Shown here piece by piece: positions 5,119 through 5,507 of a stretch of 5,507 nucleotides of DNA. The DNA lies in NCBI GenBank assembly GCA_021160885.1, contig JAGHBR010000175.1, positions 1 to 5,507 of the forward strand, written 5' to 3'. The position numbers were made by a program, and so were the translations under genes. Position 1 is the stretch's first letter. Each line of letters opens with the position of its first letter. Origin of the DNA: Caldisericaceae bacterium. GTDB taxonomy: Bacteria > Calditrichota > Calditrichia > Calditrichales > Calditrichaceae. The notes under the pieces are model-generated. The model did no database searches, was not told the origin of the DNA, and worked only from the letters and a program-made list of their open reading frames with translations.

Positions 5119-5507
5119 ATGTTGTTGAAAAAGGTTATTCAATCCGAAGGGGAGTTGTTTCCTTTTTTGGATATTAACATTTTGCAAGACCGTATGGGTT
5201 GGTCTATTAAATTACGCTGGCTAGCCATTGCAGGTTACTTTTTGGCAACGTTGGCTGCCAAATATTTATTGGAATTCAATATTCATTATTCCTACATCTG
5301 GTTAACCCTGGCCGTTCTCTTGCTGGTCAATGTTTTGTACTTTTTAATCCAGAAATTTTTAAAAGGAATCTCTTTTGTAACAGAATTATTCATCCTGAGT
5401 GTCCAAATTGTAGTAGATTTAATCTTTCTCTCATTTTTGTTCCACTTTTCAGGTGGCATTGAAAACCCGATATATTTGTTTTATTTATTTCATGTTGTAT
5501 TAAGCAG
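5119..5507 (+). CDS. Membrane sensor histidine kinase N-terminus, RegB/PrrB-like, 3' partial
   Basis: The frame opens at ATG 5119, with AGGA (5107-5110) 8 nt upstream, and stays open to the window end (129 residues visible). After a soluble lead with an amphipathic look come LRWLAIAGYFLATLAAKY (about 32-49, first membrane helix), a second helix at about 58-78 and a third at about 88-110. Then comes HFSGGIENPIYLFYLF (109-124), which leads into a fourth helix. LRWLA at the first helix and SGGxxNP between helices three and four match the membrane domain of RegB/PrrB/ActS kinases, where the GGxxNPF motif is implicated in quinone binding; here Ile replaces Phe (GGIENPI). The kinase domain itself is outside the window, so the histidine kinase call rests on the membrane domain. 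It has its own terminator-separated unit, on the same strand as the operon. Its position suggests a redox signal input, possibly to the response regulator upstream. Confidence 0.7.
   Translation, partial: MLLKKVIQSEGELFPFLDINILQDRMGWSIKLRWLAIAGYFLATLAAKYLLEFNIHYSYIWLTLAVLLLVNVLYFLIQKFLKGISFVTELFILSVQIVVDLIFLSFLFHFSGGIENPIYLFYLFHVVLS

Overview
The window carries a cytosolic, four-subunit [NiFe] hydrogenase operon of the group 3b type (NAD(P)-linked, 'sulfhydrogenase'), in the order beta-gamma-delta-alpha (hydB-hydG-hydD-hydA). A hydrogenase maturation endopeptidase gene and a single-domain response regulator gene follow on the same strand. The cluster ends at a strong intrinsic terminator. After about 400 bp of AT-rich non-coding DNA, the start of a membrane sensor gene, whose visible part resembles the RegB/PrrB redox-sensing histidine kinases, runs off the right edge.

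Organism: the window is clearly bacterial, shown by Shine-Dalgarno sites, ATGA gene overlaps, an intrinsic terminator and two-component signalling genes. Base composition is moderately AT-rich. Group 3b hydrogenases are common in anaerobic or thermophilic bacteria and archaea. From overall flavour I would guess the Calditrichota/Ignavibacteria neighbourhood (for example a Caldithrix relative), but no rRNA or marker gene supports this and it stays a low-confidence inference.

Layout: 1-902 hydB, 5' end cut by the window; 917-1756 hydG; 1753-2529 hydD; 2526-3830 hydA; 3833-4300 maturation protease; 4272-4658 response regulator; 4688-4723 terminator; 4724-5118 non-coding, with a possible promoter near the right end; 5119-5507 sensor kinase N-terminus, 3' end cut by the window. 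Junctions are very tight: 4-bp overlaps at hydG/hydD and hydD/hydA, 2 bp between hydA and the protease, and a 29-bp overlap between the protease and the response regulator. This implies one transcript.

How the parts work together: hydA holds the Ni-Fe active site. Electrons from H2 pass through the three Fe-S clusters of hydD and the Fe-S clusters of hydB to the FAD/[2Fe-2S] subunit hydG, which exchanges hydride with NAD(P)H. The reaction is reversible, and the related archaeal enzyme also reduces sulfur. The protease probably trims the short tail that follows the DPCxxCxxH motif of hydA. The response regulator has no output domain and could receive phosphate from the kinase downstream, whose visible part includes a SGGxxNP motif resembling the quinone-site motif of RegB. 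A link between redox sensing and hydrogenase activity or expression is plausible but is inferred from gene order only.
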